Positions 43,927 through 54,086 are shown, numbered from the stretch's first letter. The stretch is DNA of 64,000 nt from Streptomyces griseiscabiei (GCF_020010925.1 NZ_JAGJBZ010000001.1:434001-498000), one strand, 5' to 3'. Notes: generated by a model not told the origin, from the letters alone. A program made the numbers and translations.

Positions 43927-45035
43927 GAGGACGTTCGTTTCATCTATGCGATGGTTTATGGCGATTGGCGCGTGCCGGGAATCAGTGTGTACAGGCTGGA
44001 CGGGCGGTATGTCTCTTCGGTCGCAACGCACCTGATCTTGCGTTTCAACCTAGTTGCTACCGAAAGCTCCTGTCCGGTTCGAATACGCACCTGAACTTGA
44101 CTTTTGCCTCGCCCGATCGAGCGATATGCCCGATCGGGAGCCCCGTGCATGAGTATCCCCATGGCCACTTCGCAGCAGCGCAAGCCGTACCTGAGTGATC
44201 TCTCCGACGCCCGCTGGGAGTTGATCGAGCCGATCTTGACGGCCTGGCGGGCCGAGCGTCAGAAGACCTCGCTCAACCTCGGCTGCAAGGTCACTGACCT
44301 GCGAGAGGTCATGAACGCGATCCTCTTCCTCAACCGGACCGGAGTCCCGTGGCGCTACCTGCCCCACGACTTCCCGCCGCACACCAGCGTGTTCAGCTAC
44401 TTCAGCGCCTGGACCGCCGACGGCACCATCGAGAAACTCGGCGTCCGCCTGCACCGAATGGTCCGTGAACAGGCAGGACGCACCGCCGAACCCACCGCCT
44501 GCGTCCTCGACGCACAGAGCGTAAAGACCGCCACCAGCGTCCCAACCGACACCCAGGGCACCGACGCCGGCAAGAAAATCGTGGGCCGCAAACGCAGCAT
44601 CGTCGTCGACACCCTCGGCCTGTTACTCCTGGTCATCGTGACCGCAGCCAGCGTCTCCGACAACGAGGCCGGCAAACAGCTCCTCACCCAGATCACCGCC
44701 GAACACCCCACGATCACCAAGGCATGGGTCGACACCGGCTACAAGACCCAGGCCATCGAGCACGGCGCCGCCCTCGGTATCGATGTCGACGTCGTCCCCA
44801 GGAACACCCAGGTCAAAGGGTTTTCCGTGATTCCGCGAAGGTGGGTGGTGGAGCGCAGTTTCGGTTGGATCATGATGCACCGCCGCCTCGCCCGGGACTA
44901 CGAGACCAAACCCGCCCACTCCGAGAGCATGATCCGCCTCGCAATGATCTCCAACCTCGCGAAACGAGCAACCGGCGAAACACCCATAACTTGGCACAAC
45001 CCATGAACTATCCCGTCTTCAAACGGAACGTCCTC
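43927..45035 (+). mobile_element. IS5-family insertion sequence, apparently intact
   Basis: Left end GAGGACGTTCGTTT (43927-43940) and right end AAACGGAACGTCCTC (45021-45035) are inverted copies with one base of difference in length. Both are flanked by TTA (43924-43926 and 45036-45038), a 3-bp target duplication of the TNA kind. The element is 1109 bp with one transposase gene. It has inserted among older IS remnants. The ~220-bp non-coding left part is longer than in most IS5 members. Confidence 0.82.
44149..45006 (+). CDS. IS5-family transposase
   Basis: A 285-residue DDE transposase. The N-terminal DUF4096-like helix-turn-helix (YLSDLSDARWELIEPILTAW, then NRTGVPWRYLPHDFP) is followed by the catalytic triad: Asp in CVLDAQSVKT, Asp in AWVDTGYKT and Glu in VVERSFGWIMMHRRLARDYE. 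The frame is complete. ATG 44149 is chosen as the first start near the conserved N-terminus. The stop lies 29 bp before the right inverted repeat. Confidence 0.93.
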   Translation: MSIPMATSQQRKPYLSDLSDARWELIEPILTAWRAERQKTSLNLGCKVTDLREVMNAILFLNRTGVPWRYLPHDFPPHTSVFSYFSAWTADGTIEKLGVRLHRMVREQAGRTAEPTACVLDAQSVKTATSVPTDTQGTDAGKKIVGRKRSIVVDTLGLLLLVIVTAASVSDNEAGKQLLTQITAEHPTITKAWVDTGYKTQAIEHGAALGIDVDVVPRNTQVKGFSVIPRRWVVERSFGWIMMHRRLARDYETKPAHSESMIRLAMISNLAKRATGETPITWHNP

Positions 45036-45049
45036 TTAGCGGCAGGATC

Positions 45050-45541
45050 CGCAGCGCAGAAGCGTGCACGTTCACAGACGCATGGTGACCGGCCGATGGG
45101 CGGTTTCCGCAGCCGACCCAGGTCGGCCGCCCTGACCGGCTTCCCACGCAACGGCTCCAGCCTGGCCCGCACGCTGACGTCCACCTCGACGTCCACCTCC
45201 AGCACATCGCCGACCTGCCGAACCATGACCAGCCCGACAGTCTCCCGCACCACGACCAGGATGCGCTGTCAGTCCGGCGGGAGCCTGCTCTCATACACGC
45301 AGGACGTGCGGTCCGGGATCATCATCACCGCTCGGCCGCCCACCTGCCCAGGCGCCGACCCCGCCGAGGCCCGCAGTTCGGCAAGCCGCTCGCCCACCGG
45401 CACAATGACCTTCTCAGCGACGGCGAGTTCGCCGCGCTCAGCCCGGAGCTCCGCCACCTGCTTGGCCGGCTGTTCTTCGAGTTCGTCCCATTCCGCGCGC
45501 CGCGCGGTGATCCCTTCCAGCAGCTCGGGACAGCCGCCCAT
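45050..45541 (-). pseudogene. Decayed IS-associated hypothetical gene
   Basis: Minus-strand frame from 45541: a coiled-coil-like ARRAEWDELEEQPAKQVAEL, then GGRAVMMIPDR, TGA at 45271-45269, then in the same frame QRILVVVRETVGLVMVRQVG and RARLEPLRGKPVRAADLG. This is one gene broken by a single stop. The layout (helical N-terminus, small HTH-like C-terminus) is one I associate with Streptomyces genes next to transposases; no function is known. Its 5' end stops 12 bp from the poly-G tract. Confidence 0.6.
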
Positions 45542-45551
45542 CGCGCCGCGT

Positions 45552-45770
<219 letters not shown>

Positions 45771-45797
45771 CAGAGCCTGCCCTCACCCCACGGGTGG

Positions 45798-46943
45798 TCA
45801 CACCCCGGAGGAGACCTCCGCCTTGTCGGCGGCGTCGGCATCGCCCTCTTCGGCCGCCAGCGCCTTGTTGCGGCGGACGGAGGACCAGAAGGACCAGGCG
45901 ATCAGGATGACACCGATGGAACCGGTGATGAACTCGTTGATCTCGTACTGGATGGTGACGAGCAGGATGCCGGCGAGGGCGCCGATCGCGTAGTGCGCGC
46001 CGTGCTCCAGGTAGACGTAGTCGTCGAGGGTGCCCTGGCGGACCAGGTACACGGTCAGCGACCGGACGTACATCGCGCCGACACCGAGGCCCAGCGCCAT
46101 CAGGACGATGTCGTTGGTGATGGCGAAGGCGCCGATGACACCGTCGAAGGAGAAGGACGCGTCCAGGACCTCCAGGTAGAGGAACATGAAGAACGCGGCC
46201 TTGCCGGCGAGGGCGACGGCCGAGCGCGGCTTGCCGGTGCGCGCCGCCGCTTCCTCCTCCTCGTGCTCGCGCTCCTCGTCCTCCTCCAGCTTGTTCTCGA
46301 AGTACCCGGAGAGACCACCGACGATGAGATAGGTGATCAGACCCGCGAGTCCGGAGATCAGGACCGTCTGCGCCTTGTCGGCATGGGTGCCGCCGTGCTG
46401 GTGGGCGTTGGTCGCGAAGGTCATCGAGGTGATCAGCAGGACGATCATCGCGATACAGGCCGACAGCATGTCGACCTTGCCGAGCTTGGCCAGCGGACGC
46501 TCCAGCCAGCCCAGCCACTTGATGTCCCGGTCCTCGAAGATGAAGTCCAGGAAGATCATCAGCAGGAACATACCGCCGAAGGCCGCGATCGACGGGTGCG
46601 CGTCGGTCACGTACTGCTGGTACTGGTCCTTGTCGGTCAGCGCCAGGTCGACGGCCTCGATCGGCCCGAGCTTGGCGCTGATGGCGACGATGACGACGGG
46701 GAAGACCAGCCGCATACCGAAGACGGCGATCAGGATGCCGATGGTCAGGAAGATCTTCTGCCAGAAGGCATTCATCTTCTTGACGATCCCGGCGTTGACC
46801 ACCGCGTTGTCGAACGACAGCGAGATCTCCAGGACGCACAGGATCGCGACGAGCCCGAGAGCCGTCCATCCGTCGTAGAGAACCGCTGCTACCAAGCCGA
46901 GCGCGGTGACCGCGAACGACCAGCCGAAGGTTTTCAGAACCAC
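45798..46943 (-). CDS. TerC-family (DUF475) integral membrane protein
   Basis: A 381-residue polytopic membrane protein with about nine TM segments and the two acidic TerC signatures SFDNAVVNAGI (TM2) and SFDGVIGAFAIT, which are likely to handle a divalent metal. A long charged cytosolic loop (KLEEDEEREHEEEEAAARTG) splits the halves. It lies next to two TerD genes, as expected for a metal/stress (tellurite-type) module. The C-terminus is close to the poly-C tract but intact. Confidence 0.92.
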   Translation of the reverse strand: MVLKTFGWSFAVTALGLVAAVLYDGWTALGLVAILCVLEISLSFDNAVVNAGIVKKMNAFWQKIFLTIGILIAVFGMRLVFPVVIVAISAKLGPIEAVDLALTDKDQYQQYVTDAHPSIAAFGGMFLLMIFLDFIFEDRDIKWLGWLERPLAKLGKVDMLSACIAMIVLLITSMTFATNAHQHGGTHADKAQTVLISGLAGLITYLIVGGLSGYFENKLEEDEEREHEEEEAAARTGKPRSAVALAGKAAFFMFLYLEVLDASFSFDGVIGAFAITNDIVLMALGLGVGAMYVRSLTVYLVRQGTLDDYVYLEHGAHYAIGALAGILLVTIQYEINEFITGSIGVILIAWSFWSSVRRNKALAAEEGDADAADKAEVSSGV

Positions 46944-47068
46944 TGGCTACCCAATCGTGTGTGTACGGGGTTCCCCCGCGCCGCGCGCGGCTTTACGAAA
47001 CTTTGAACCCGAAGTCTAGTCGGGTACCCCTCGCACCCCACACGGCCCCGGCTTTTGCGCTTATAGCG

Positions 47069-47644
47069 CTACGAGACGTTCACACCGAAGTCGAGTGCGA
47101 TGCCCCGCAGACCGGACGCGTACCCCTGCCCCACCGCGCGGAACTTCCACTCGCCGCCGTACCGGTAGACCTCACCGAAGATCATCGCGGTCTCGGTGGA
47201 GGCGTCCTCGGAGAGGTCGTAGCGGGCGAGTTCCTGGCCGTCGGCCTGGTTGACGACACGGATGAAGGCGTTGCTGACCTGGCCGAAGGCCTGGCCGCGG
47301 TTCTCCGCGTCATGGATGGAGACCGGAAACACGATCTTGTCGACGGTGGCCGGCACCCGGGAGAGGTCGATGATCAGCGACTCGTCGTCGCCGTCGCCCT
47401 CACCGGTGAGGTTGTCGCCGGTGTGCTCGACCGAGCCGTCGGGACTCGTGAGGTTGTTGTAGAAGACGAACCACTCGTCCCCCAGCACCCGTCCGCCCTG
47501 GCACAGCAGCGCGCTGGCGTCGAGGTCGAAAGGGGCCCCGGTGGTGGTCCGAACGTCCCAGCCGAGCCCGACCAGCACTTGAGTGAGGTTCGGCGCGGCC
47601 TTGGAGAGGGAGACATTGCCCCCCTTGGCGAGCGTGACGCCCAT
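47069..47644 (-). CDS. TerD-family protein
   Basis: A 191-residue Ca2+-binding stress protein: [40 protein letters not shown] and the duplicated acidic metal site with [15 protein letters not shown] 47644 follows GGGGAGG. The C-terminal FGVNVS end is conserved. It is about 70-75% identical by eye to the 47813 gene, so it is a tandem duplicate. It probably acts with TerC at the membrane under metal or envelope stress. Confidence 0.95.
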   Translation of the reverse strand: MGVTLAKGGNVSLSKAAPNLTQVLVGLGWDVRTTTGAPFDLDASALLCQGGRVLGDEWFVFYNNLTSPDGSVEHTGDNLTGEGDGDDESLIIDLSRVPATVDKIVFPVSIHDAENRGQAFGQVSNAFIRVVNQADGQELARYDLSEDASTETAMIFGEVYRYGGEWKFRAVGQGYASGLRGIALDFGVNVS

Positions 47645-47734
47645 GGTGTGTTCCTCCCCGATTTTCGAGCTTCCGTTGCTCAACTGTTCAGTTGTCCGCG
47701 TACGCGTGGGCCGTCCGCCCTCGTCGTACGAGCG

Positions 47735-47775
47735 CGTCCGGCGCCGCGGTCGCTGAACGACGGCGGCGCCGGACG
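47735..47775 (-). terminator. Hairpin between the two terD genes
   Basis: CGTCCGGCGCCGC (47735-47747) and its exact reverse complement (47763-47775), 15-nt loop, downstream of the 47813 terD. It separates the two copies into different transcripts. Confidence 0.7.
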
Positions 47776-47812
47776 TGGTGTCTGTGGTTCACGGGGGGTC
47801 TTCCCCCATGAC

Positions 47813-48388
47813 TCAGACGTTCACACCGAAGTCCTGGGCGATACCGCGCAGACCCGAGGCGTAGCCCTGGCCGATGGCGCGGAACTTCCACTCGGCGCCG
47901 TGCCGGTACAGCTCGCCGAAGACCATGGCGGTCTCGGTGGAGGCGTCCTCGGACAGGTCGTAGCGGGCGATCTCCGCCTCGCCGGCCTGGTTCACCACAC
48001 GGATGAAGGCGTTGCGGACCTGGCCGAAGGACTGCTGACGGTTCTCGGCGTCGTAGATCGAGACCGGGAAGACGATCTTCTCGATCTCGGCCGGGACGGT
48101 CGCGAGGTTGACCTTGATCTGCTCGTCGTCGCCCTCACCCTCACCGGTGGTGTTGTCGCCGGTGTGCTCGACCGAGCCGTCCGGGCTCTTCAGGTTGTTG
48201 AAAAAGATGAAGTTGGCGTCGCTGCTGACCTTGCCCGACGCTTCCAGCAGCAGGGCACTGGCGTCCAGGTCGAAGTCGGTGCCGGTCGTGGTGCGGATGT
48301 CCCACCCCAGTCCGATGATGACCGCGGTCAGGCCCGGCGCCTCCTTGGTCAGCGATACGTTGCCGCCCTTGCTGAGGCTGACTCCCAC
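47813..48388 (-). CDS. TerD-family protein
   Basis: A 191-residue paralogue of the 47069 gene: [53 protein letters not shown] and [20 protein letters not shown]. All acidic calcium-site residues are present. ATG 48388 follows GGAGGAC. It is the first of the minus-strand ter genes after the peroxiredoxin. Confidence 0.95.
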   Translation of the reverse strand: MGVSLSKGGNVSLTKEAPGLTAVIIGLGWDIRTTTGTDFDLDASALLLEASGKVSSDANFIFFNNLKSPDGSVEHTGDNTTGEGEGDDEQIKVNLATVPAEIEKIVFPVSIYDAENRQQSFGQVRNAFIRVVNQAGEAEIARYDLSEDASTETAMVFGELYRHGAEWKFRAIGQGYASGLRGIAQDFGVNV

Positions 48389-48502
48389 GAGGTCCTCCGT
48401 TTGGTTTCAGGGGCGGGAAGCCCCTGCGTTGCGTTGGTATCGGATCAACGTGTCGATCCTAGTGACGGGTTCCCGATCCCCGCAGGGTGTGGAGCCGAAG
48501 AA

Positions 48503-48961
48503 TCACAGGGTGTCGAGGGCCGCGAGGTACTCGTTCAGGTCGCGGGCGTCCGGCAGGGCGTTGACGACCGACCAGCGGACGAGGCCCTCCTTGTCGACGA
48601 TGAAGGTGCCGCGCGCCGCGCAGCCCTTGTCCGCGTCGAAGACGCCGTACGCCCGGGAGACCTCGCCGTGCGGCCAGAAGTCCGACAGCAGCGGGTACTC
48701 CAGGTCCTCCTGCTCGGCGAAGACCCGCAGCGTGTGGATCGAGTCGTTCGACACGGCCAGCAGCTGCACGTCGTCGTTGACGAACTTCGGCAGGTTGTCC
48801 CGCAGCTCGCACAGCTCGCCCGTGCACACCCCGGTGAACGCGAACGGGTAGAAGAGCACCACCACGTTCTTCTCGCCCCGGAAGTCCGAGAGCCGCACGG
48901 TGGCGCCGTGGTTGTCCTTCAGCTCGAAGTCGGGTGCCTTGTCGCCGACCTGGATCGCCAT
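48503..48961 (-). CDS. Peroxiredoxin (AhpE/BCP-like)
   Basis: A 152-residue thiol peroxidase: [40 protein letters not shown] with peroxidatic Cys46 and a nearby Cys51, and [14 protein letters not shown]. It resembles actinobacterial AhpE (1-Cys or atypical). It reduces hydroperoxides in the cytosol. GGAAG lies before ATG 48961. Confidence 0.94.
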   Translation of the reverse strand: MAIQVGDKAPDFELKDNHGATVRLSDFRGEKNVVVLFYPFAFTGVCTGELCELRDNLPKFVNDDVQLLAVSNDSIHTLRVFAEQEDLEYPLLSDFWPHGEVSRAYGVFDADKGCAARGTFIVDKEGLVRWSVVNALPDARDLNEYLAALDTL

Positions 48962-49022
48962 GATTCTTCCTGGGTCCCTTCGTGGGCTGTTCGGGTGACC
49001 CAGCCTACGCAGAGGCAGAAAA

Positions 49023-49076
49023 CCCCTGGAGGCAGGCCCCGAAGGGGCCGCCCTCCAGGGGCGCGGGGAACTGCGC
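49023..49076 (-). terminator. Terminator with Streptomyces dispersed-repeat element
   Basis: CCCCTGGAGG (49023-49032) pairs with CCTCCAGGGG (49052-49061), with inner pairing of AGGCCCC and GGGGCC, downstream of the DUF3052 gene. AGGGGCGCGGGGAACTGCGC (49057-49076) is the dispersed element also present near 53652-53767 and 59080. Confidence 0.65.
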
Positions 49077-49164
49077 TACAAGCCACGACCGGCCCGCGGT
49101 CGCCGACGCGCAGAACCCACCGAGCTATCAGGCGAGCCTGCCGAGCCAAAGCGGCAGCGTCACG

Positions 49165-49605
49165 TCACCTCTTGCCGGACTTGGCGGCCTTCGGCGTCAC
49201 CAGCCGGCTGCCGCTCCAGTCCTTGCCCACGCTGACACTCTTCGACGCGGACAACCCCGCAGTCGTCGCGGCCTCCGAAATGTCGCTGGGCTCCACATAG
49301 CCGTCACGCCCGGTCTTGGGCGTCAGCAGCAGGATCGAGCCACCTTCCTCGATGTACGTGGTGGCGTCCACCAGTACATCCGTCAGGTCGCCGTCGTCGT
49401 CTCGGAACCACAGCACGACGGCATCGGCCACGTCGTCGTAGTCCTCGTCGACGAGCTCACTGCCTACGACTTCCTCGATGGACTCGCGGAGCTCCTGGTC
49501 GACATCGTCGTCGTAGCCGATCTCCTGGACCACCTGCTCGGGCTGGAACCCCAGCCTCGCGGCAGGGTTCGTCCGCTCCTCCGCGTGGTCCGCGGTCGCG
49601 CTCAC
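49165..49605 (-). CDS. DUF3052 family protein
   Basis: A 146-residue acidic actinobacterial protein: RLGFQPEQVVQEIGYDDDVD, DDVADAVVLWFRDDDGDLTD, and PKTGRDGYVEPSDISEAA. GTG 49605 is chosen for AGGAGG 6 nt upstream. Members lie next to aceE in Streptomyces and are linked to it by position (divergent here); biochemical function is unknown. The Lys/Ser-rich tail is variable. Confidence 0.92.
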   Translation of the reverse strand: MSATADHAEERTNPAARLGFQPEQVVQEIGYDDDVDQELRESIEEVVGSELVDEDYDDVADAVVLWFRDDDGDLTDVLVDATTYIEEGGSILLLTPKTGRDGYVEPSDISEAATTAGLSASKSVSVGKDWSGSRLVTPKAAKSGKR

Positions 49606-50041
49606 GGGTTGCCTCCTGATCATGTTCGGGTGGGGTCGCCCCCTGGGGAATGAGCCACGCGCGTGCGCGAAGCATTGGCCGTAGTCCACACGGGCGGGAC
49701 GGATCGCGCAAGTACCCAGCCTTCCAGACCGCCGAAACGGTGACGATCCGGGCCGTGTCACCGCAACTCTCTGCGCCGATTCACAGCCTCACGTGACGCA
49801 CGCCACACCGTTCTGCCCGTTTTGCGTATTCGGCAACCATAGGGGGATACGAGCATCGAATACCTTTACTACCTTTGTCGAGCCGATGACCTCCCTGGTT
49901 ACCTCTCGGTAGAGGTGACGTTTGCGTCCCCGAGGTACACGATGGGGGGCGGTGCAGGCACCCTAGAGAACACCCTCGAAACAACCGCGAAGAACCCCGA
50001 GGAACCCCTGAAGAGCGGCCCTCTGACAGCTAAGGAACAGC
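49606..50041. promoter_or_regulatory. DUF3052 - aceE divergent control region
   Basis: A 436-bp gap with AT-rich patches around 49810-49880. ACCTCT (49901-49906) and AGAGGT (49911-49916) form a short inverted repeat with loop CGGT, about 125 bp before aceE, inside the likely 5' leader or promoter. No reading frame of interest was seen. Exact promoter elements are not clear. Confidence 0.45.
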
Positions 50042-52774
50042 GTGGCTTCCGGATCCGATCGCAATCCGATCATCATTGGCGGCCTTCCGAGTCAGGTCCC
50101 TGACTTCGATCCCGAGGAGACCCAGGAGTGGCTCGACTCGCTCGACGCCGCGGTGGACGAGCGCGGCCGTGAGCGCGCGCGCTATCTGATGCTCCGGCTC
50201 ATCGAGCGGGCCCGCGAGAAGCGCGTGGCCGTGCCCGAGATGCGCAGCACGGACTACGTCAACACCATCCCGACCAAGGCCGAGCCGTTCTTCCCGGGCA
50301 ACGAGGAGATCGAGCGGAAGATCCTCAACGCGACCCGGTGGAACGCCGCCGTGATGGTCTCGCGCGCGCAGCGGCCCGGTATCGGGGTCGGCGGCCACAT
50401 CGCGACCTTCGCGTCCTCCGCCTCCCTCTACGACGTGGGCTTCAACCACTTCTTCCGCGGCAAGGAGGAGGGCGACGGCGGCGACCAGATCTTCTTCCAG
50501 GGCCACGCCTCCCCCGGTATCTACGCCCGCGCGTATCTGCTCGACCGGCTCGACGAGCGGCAGCTGGACGCCTTCCGCCAGGAGAAGTCGAAGGCGCCGT
50601 ACGGCCTGTCGAGCTACCCGCACCCGCGTCTGATGCCGGACTTCTGGGAGTTCCCGACCGTGTCCATGGGCCTCGGTCCGCTGGGCGCGATCTTCCAGGC
50701 GCGGATGAACCGGTACATGGAGGCGCGCGGCATCGCCGACACCTCCAAGTCCCATGTCTGGGCGTTCCTCGGCGACGGCGAGATGGACGAGCCGGAGTCG
50801 CTCGGCCAGCTGACGATCGCCGCGCGCGAGCACCTCGACAACCTGACCTTCGTCGTGAACTGCAACCTCCAGCGCCTCGACGGCCCGGTGCGCGGCAACG
50901 GCAAGGTCATCCAGGAGCTGGAGTCGGTCTTCCGGGGCGCCGGCTGGAACGTGATCAAGCTGGTCTGGGACCGCACCTGGGACCCGCTGCTCGCCCAGGA
51001 CCGCGACGGGGTGCTGGTCAACCGGATGAACACCACGCCGGACGGCCAGTACCAGACGTACGCCACCGAGACCGGCGCGTACATCCGCGACCACTTCTTC
51101 GGTGACGACCAGCGGCTGCGCGCGATGGTCGAGAACATGACCGACGACCAGATCCTGCACCTGGGCCGCGGCGGTCACGACCACCGCAAGATCTACGCGG
51201 CGTACAAGGCGGCCCACGAGCACAAGGGCCAGCCGACGGTCATCCTGGCGAAGACGGTCAAGGGCTGGACGCTGGGCCCGAACTTCGAGGGCCGCAACGC
51301 CACGCACCAGATGAAGAAGCTGACGGTCGCCGACCTCAAGGGCTTCCGCGACCGGCTGCATCTGCCCATCTCCGACAAGGAGCTGGAGAGCGGGGCTCCG
51401 CCGTACTACCACCCCGGGCGGAACTCCGAGGAGATCCAGTACATGCACGACCGCCGCAAGGGGCTCGGCGGGTACGTCCCGACGCGTGTCGTGCGGGCGA
51501 AGCCGCTGGCGCTGCCGGAGGACAAGACGTACGCGACCGTGAAGAAGGGCTCCGGTCAGCAGTCGATCGCCACCACCATGGCGTTCGTCCGGCTGCTGAA
51601 GGACCTCATGCGGGACAAGGAGATCGGCAAGCGGTTCGTGCTGATCGCGCCGGACGAGTACCGCACCTTCGGCATGGACTCGTTCTTCCCGAGCGCGAAG
51701 ATCTACAACCCGCTCGGCCAGCAGTACGAGGCGGTCGACCGCGATCTGCTGCTCGCCTACAAGGAGTCGCCGACCGGCCAGATGCTGCACGACGGCATCT
51801 CGGAGGCGGGCTGCACGGCCTCGCTGATCGCGGCCGGTTCCGCGTACGCGACGCACGGCGAGCCGCTCATCCCGGTCTACGTCTTCTACTCGATGTTCGG
51901 TTTCCAGCGCACCGGTGACCAGTTCTGGCAGATGTCCGACCAGCTGGCGCGCGGTTTCGTCCTGGGCGCGACCGCCGGCCGTACGACGCTGACCGGTGAG
52001 GGTCTCCAGCACGCGGACGGCCACTCCCAGCTGCTGGCCTCCACCAACCCGGGCTGTGTCTCCTACGACCCGGCGTTCGGGTACGAGATCGCGCACATCG
52101 TGAAGGACGGTCTGCGCCGGATGTACGGCCCGGACAGCGAGGACGTCTTCTACTACCTCACCGTCTACAACGAGCCGATCCAGCACCCGGCCGAGCCGGC
52201 GGACGTGGACGTCGACGGCATCCTCAAGGGCATCCACCGCTACCGGGCCGGCGAGGCGGGCTCGATCCCCGCGCAGATCATGGCCTCCGGTGTGGCGGTG
52301 CCGTGGGCGGTCGAGGCGCAGGCGATCCTCGCCGCCGACTGGGACGTGAAGGCGGACGTCTGGTCCGCGACCTCCTGGAACGAACTGCGCCGCGAGGCCG
52401 TCGAGGTGGAGCGGCACAATCTGCTGCACCCCGAGGAGGAGCAGCAGGTCCCGTATGTGACGCGGAAGCTGAGCGGCGCCGAGGGACCGTTCGTGGCCGT
52501 CTCCGACTGGATGCGGTCGGTGCCGGACCAGATCTCGCGCTGGGTGCCGGGCACGTACCAGTCGCTGGGCGCGGACGGTTTCGGCTTCGCGGACACCCGG
52601 GGCGCGGCACGGCGCTTCTTCCACATCGACGCGCAGTCGATCGTGGTCGCGGTGCTGACCGAGCTGGCCCGTGAGGGCAAGGTCGACCGGTCGGTGCTGA
52701 AGCAGGCCGTCGACCGCTACCAGCTGCTCGACGTGGCGGCGGCGGACCCGGGCGCCGCGGGAGGCGATGCATAG
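50042..52774 (+). CDS. aceE: Pyruvate dehydrogenase E1 component, homodimeric type
   Basis: A 910-residue thiamin-diphosphate enzyme, the E1 of the pyruvate dehydrogenase complex. The ThDP/Mg motif [11 protein letters not shown] runs to N-C-N about 30 residues later. Other landmarks are [20 protein letters not shown] with the active-site His, [15 protein letters not shown], and [20 protein letters not shown] and [20 protein letters not shown] in the C-terminal half. Start GTG 50042 follows AAGGAA. Length matches E. coli AceE. It is divergent from DUF3052 and ends in a perfect terminator. Confidence 0.97.
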   Translation: MASGSDRNPIIIGGLPSQVPDFDPEETQEWLDSLDAAVDERGRERARYLMLRLIERAREKRVAVPEMRSTDYVNTIPTKAEPFFPGNEEIERKILNATRWNAAVMVSRAQRPGIGVGGHIATFASSASLYDVGFNHFFRGKEEGDGGDQIFFQGHASPGIYARAYLLDRLDERQLDAFRQEKSKAPYGLSSYPHPRLMPDFWEFPTVSMGLGPLGAIFQARMNRYMEARGIADTSKSHVWAFLGDGEMDEPESLGQLTIAAREHLDNLTFVVNCNLQRLDGPVRGNGKVIQELESVFRGAGWNVIKLVWDRTWDPLLAQDRDGVLVNRMNTTPDGQYQTYATETGAYIRDHFFGDDQRLRAMVENMTDDQILHLGRGGHDHRKIYAAYKAAHEHKGQPTVILAKTVKGWTLGPNFEGRNATHQMKKLTVADLKGFRDRLHLPISDKELESGAPPYYHPGRNSEEIQYMHDRRKGLGGYVPTRVVRAKPLALPEDKTYATVKKGSGQQSIATTMAFVRLLKDLMRDKEIGKRFVLIAPDEYRTFGMDSFFPSAKIYNPLGQQYEAVDRDLLLAYKESPTGQMLHDGISEAGCTASLIAAGSAYATHGEPLIPVYVFYSMFGFQRTGDQFWQMSDQLARGFVLGATAGRTTLTGEGLQHADGHSQLLASTNPGCVSYDPAFGYEIAHIVKDGLRRMYGPDSEDVFYYLTVYNEPIQHPAEPADVDVDGILKGIHRYRAGEAGSIPAQIMASGVAVPWAVEAQAILAADWDVKADVWSATSWNELRREAVEVERHNLLHPEEEQQVPYVTRKLSGAEGPFVAVSDWMRSVPDQISRWVPGTYQSLGADGFGFADTRGAARRFFHIDAQSIVVAVLTELAREGKVDRSVLKQAVDRYQLLDVAAADPGAAGGDA

Positions 52775-52790
52775 CACCCGATTCGGGGTC

Positions 52791-52824
52791 AAGGGGTGGT
52801 GAACCGGTGGGTTCACCACCCCTT
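52791..52824 (+). terminator. aceE terminator
   Basis: AAGGGGTGGTGAACC (52791-52805) and its exact reverse complement (52810-52824), 4-nt loop, followed by CACGTTTTCT. A 15-bp perfect stem with a short T-run, 16 nt after the stop. Confidence 0.88.
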
Positions 52825-52833
52825 CACGTTTTC

Positions 52834-52839
52834 TACTAT
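52834..52839 (+). promoter_or_regulatory. -10 element of the channel gene
   Basis: TACTAT ends 6 nt before ATG 52846, predicting a leaderless mRNA. The matching -35 would lie in the 3' arm of the aceE terminator (TTCACC, 52812-52817, 16-nt spacer). Confidence 0.55.
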
Positions 52840-52845
52840 GCGCCC

Positions 52846-53607
52846 ATGAAGCAGCAAGCGGTCCCGGCGCAGATCCGTTGGGAACGGCGGACCCAGCAGC
52901 CGTTGTTCGGCCTGGCCCTGGTGTTCGCCGTCGCGTACACGGTGCCGATCGTGCGGCCGGACGCGAGCGACGAGGTGGAGTGGTGGTGCGAGGTCGCCGA
53001 GTGGGGCGTGTGGGGCGCGTTCGCGCTCGACTACGTCATCCGGCTCCTGCTCGCCGAGCATCGGTGGGAGTTCGTCCGCACGCGCTGGCTGGACCTGTGC
53101 GCGGTGGTGCTGCCGATGATCCAGCCGCTGCGGCTGCTGCGGCTGGTGGCGACGCTGCTGCTGGTGGGGCAGCGGGCGCGGATGGCCTCGCAGATAAGGC
53201 TCACGACGTACGTCGGCGGGGCGGTCGTCGGGCTGCTGATGTTCGGGTCGCTCGCGGTGCTGTCCGTGGAACGGGACGCGCCCGGTGGGAACATCGACAC
53301 GCTGGACGACGCGGTGTGGTGGTCGTTCACGACGATGACGACCGTGGGGTACGGGGATCACGCGCCGACGACAGGGCTCGGGCGGGTGCTGGCGGTCGGG
53401 CTGATGCTGTCGGGGATCGCGCTGCTCGGTGTGGTGACGGCGAACATCGCGGCGTGGTTCATAGCGCGGTTCGAGAAGGACGACGCGGAGGAGCGGCGGC
53501 AGACCGCCGCGATAGTCGAGCTGACGGAGGAGGTTCGGCTGTTGCGGGCGGAGGTGGCGTCGTTGAAGGCGGTATCCGTGGAGGGGGTGCCGGAGCAGCG
53601 CCGCTGA
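52846..53607 (+). CDS. Voltage-sensor-like potassium channel
   Basis: A 253-residue six-TM ion channel. The selectivity filter is TTVGYGD (residues 165-171) between two pore helices. The first four TM segments resemble a voltage sensor, with an S4-like helix RLLRLVATLLLVGQRAR (residues 96-112) holding several Arg. After the inner helix comes a coiled-coil tail (EERRQTAAIVELTEEVRLLR) likely to tetramerise. K+ selectivity is well supported; voltage gating is an inference. Confidence 0.92.
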   Translation: MKQQAVPAQIRWERRTQQPLFGLALVFAVAYTVPIVRPDASDEVEWWCEVAEWGVWGAFALDYVIRLLLAEHRWEFVRTRWLDLCAVVLPMIQPLRLLRLVATLLLVGQRARMASQIRLTTYVGGAVVGLLMFGSLAVLSVERDAPGGNIDTLDDAVWWSFTTMTTVGYGDHAPTTGLGRVLAVGLMLSGIALLGVVTANIAAWFIARFEKDDAEERRQTAAIVELTEEVRLLRAEVASLKAVSVEGVPEQRR

Positions 53608-53651
53608 GGGTGGGGGTGGGGGTGGGGGTGCGTCGGCGGGTGCGGGTCCGG

Positions 53652-53767
53652 TGGGGCTTCTCGCGCAGTTCCCCGCGCCCCTGAAAAGCACGGGCTGCGC
53701 CCCTTGCTTTTCAGGCCCGCGGGGGCCTGGTCTTCAAGGGGCGCGGGGAACTGCGCGAGAAGCCCCA
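53652..53767. repeat. Long nested fold-back repeat (Streptomyces dispersed element)
   Basis: Two 31-bp arms at 53652-53682 and 53737-53767 are exact reverse complements, and contain the GGGGCGCGGGGAACTGCGC element. Inside, CTGAAAAGCA (53681-53690) pairs with TGCTTTTCAG (53705-53714). It sits between convergent genes (channel + and DUF4190 -) and can terminate both. Confidence 0.85.
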
Positions 53768-53780
53768 CCGGGCCGCACGC

Positions 53781-54086
53781 TCAGACGAGACCTGACCCCG
53801 GCCCCGCCGCACCCGCCAGCCAGATGATCGCCAGGATCGTGTCGATGGCGCCCAGGACGACCGCGATGATCGCGGGGACGGAGCGGGTGCCGGACCAGGT
53901 GCGGTTCATGGCGAGCCAGCCGCAGAGGATCGCGACGGGTCCGAGGATGATCCCCAGGACGAAGAATCCCGCGATCGCGCAGATGACGCCGATGATCCCG
54001 AGGGTCGCGCGATCCGGCCGGCTCCGTGACCACGTCCGGCCACGTGAGCGAGGGTGCCTGCGCGAACTGTGTCCGAAACCCGCCAT
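53781..54086 (-). CDS. Small DUF4190-type membrane protein
   Basis: A 101-residue protein: a basic N-terminal ~25 residues, then two TM helices (TLGIIGVICAIAGFFVLGII with LGPVAILCGWLAMN; and VPAIIAVVLGAIDTILAIIW). ATG 54086 has GGGAG 10 nt upstream. Function unknown. The start is uncertain, since an in-frame start closer to the first helix would fit the family better. Confidence 0.75.
   Translation of the reverse strand: MAGFGHSSRRHPRSRGRTWSRSRPDRATLGIIGVICAIAGFFVLGIILGPVAILCGWLAMNRTWSGTRSVPAIIAVVLGAIDTILAIIWLAGAAGPGSGLV

Noticed and set aside
43924..45038. A composite transposon formed by the IS remnants around the IS5 element
   Set aside because: The flanking fragments are of different families, lack ends and do not bracket cargo genes.
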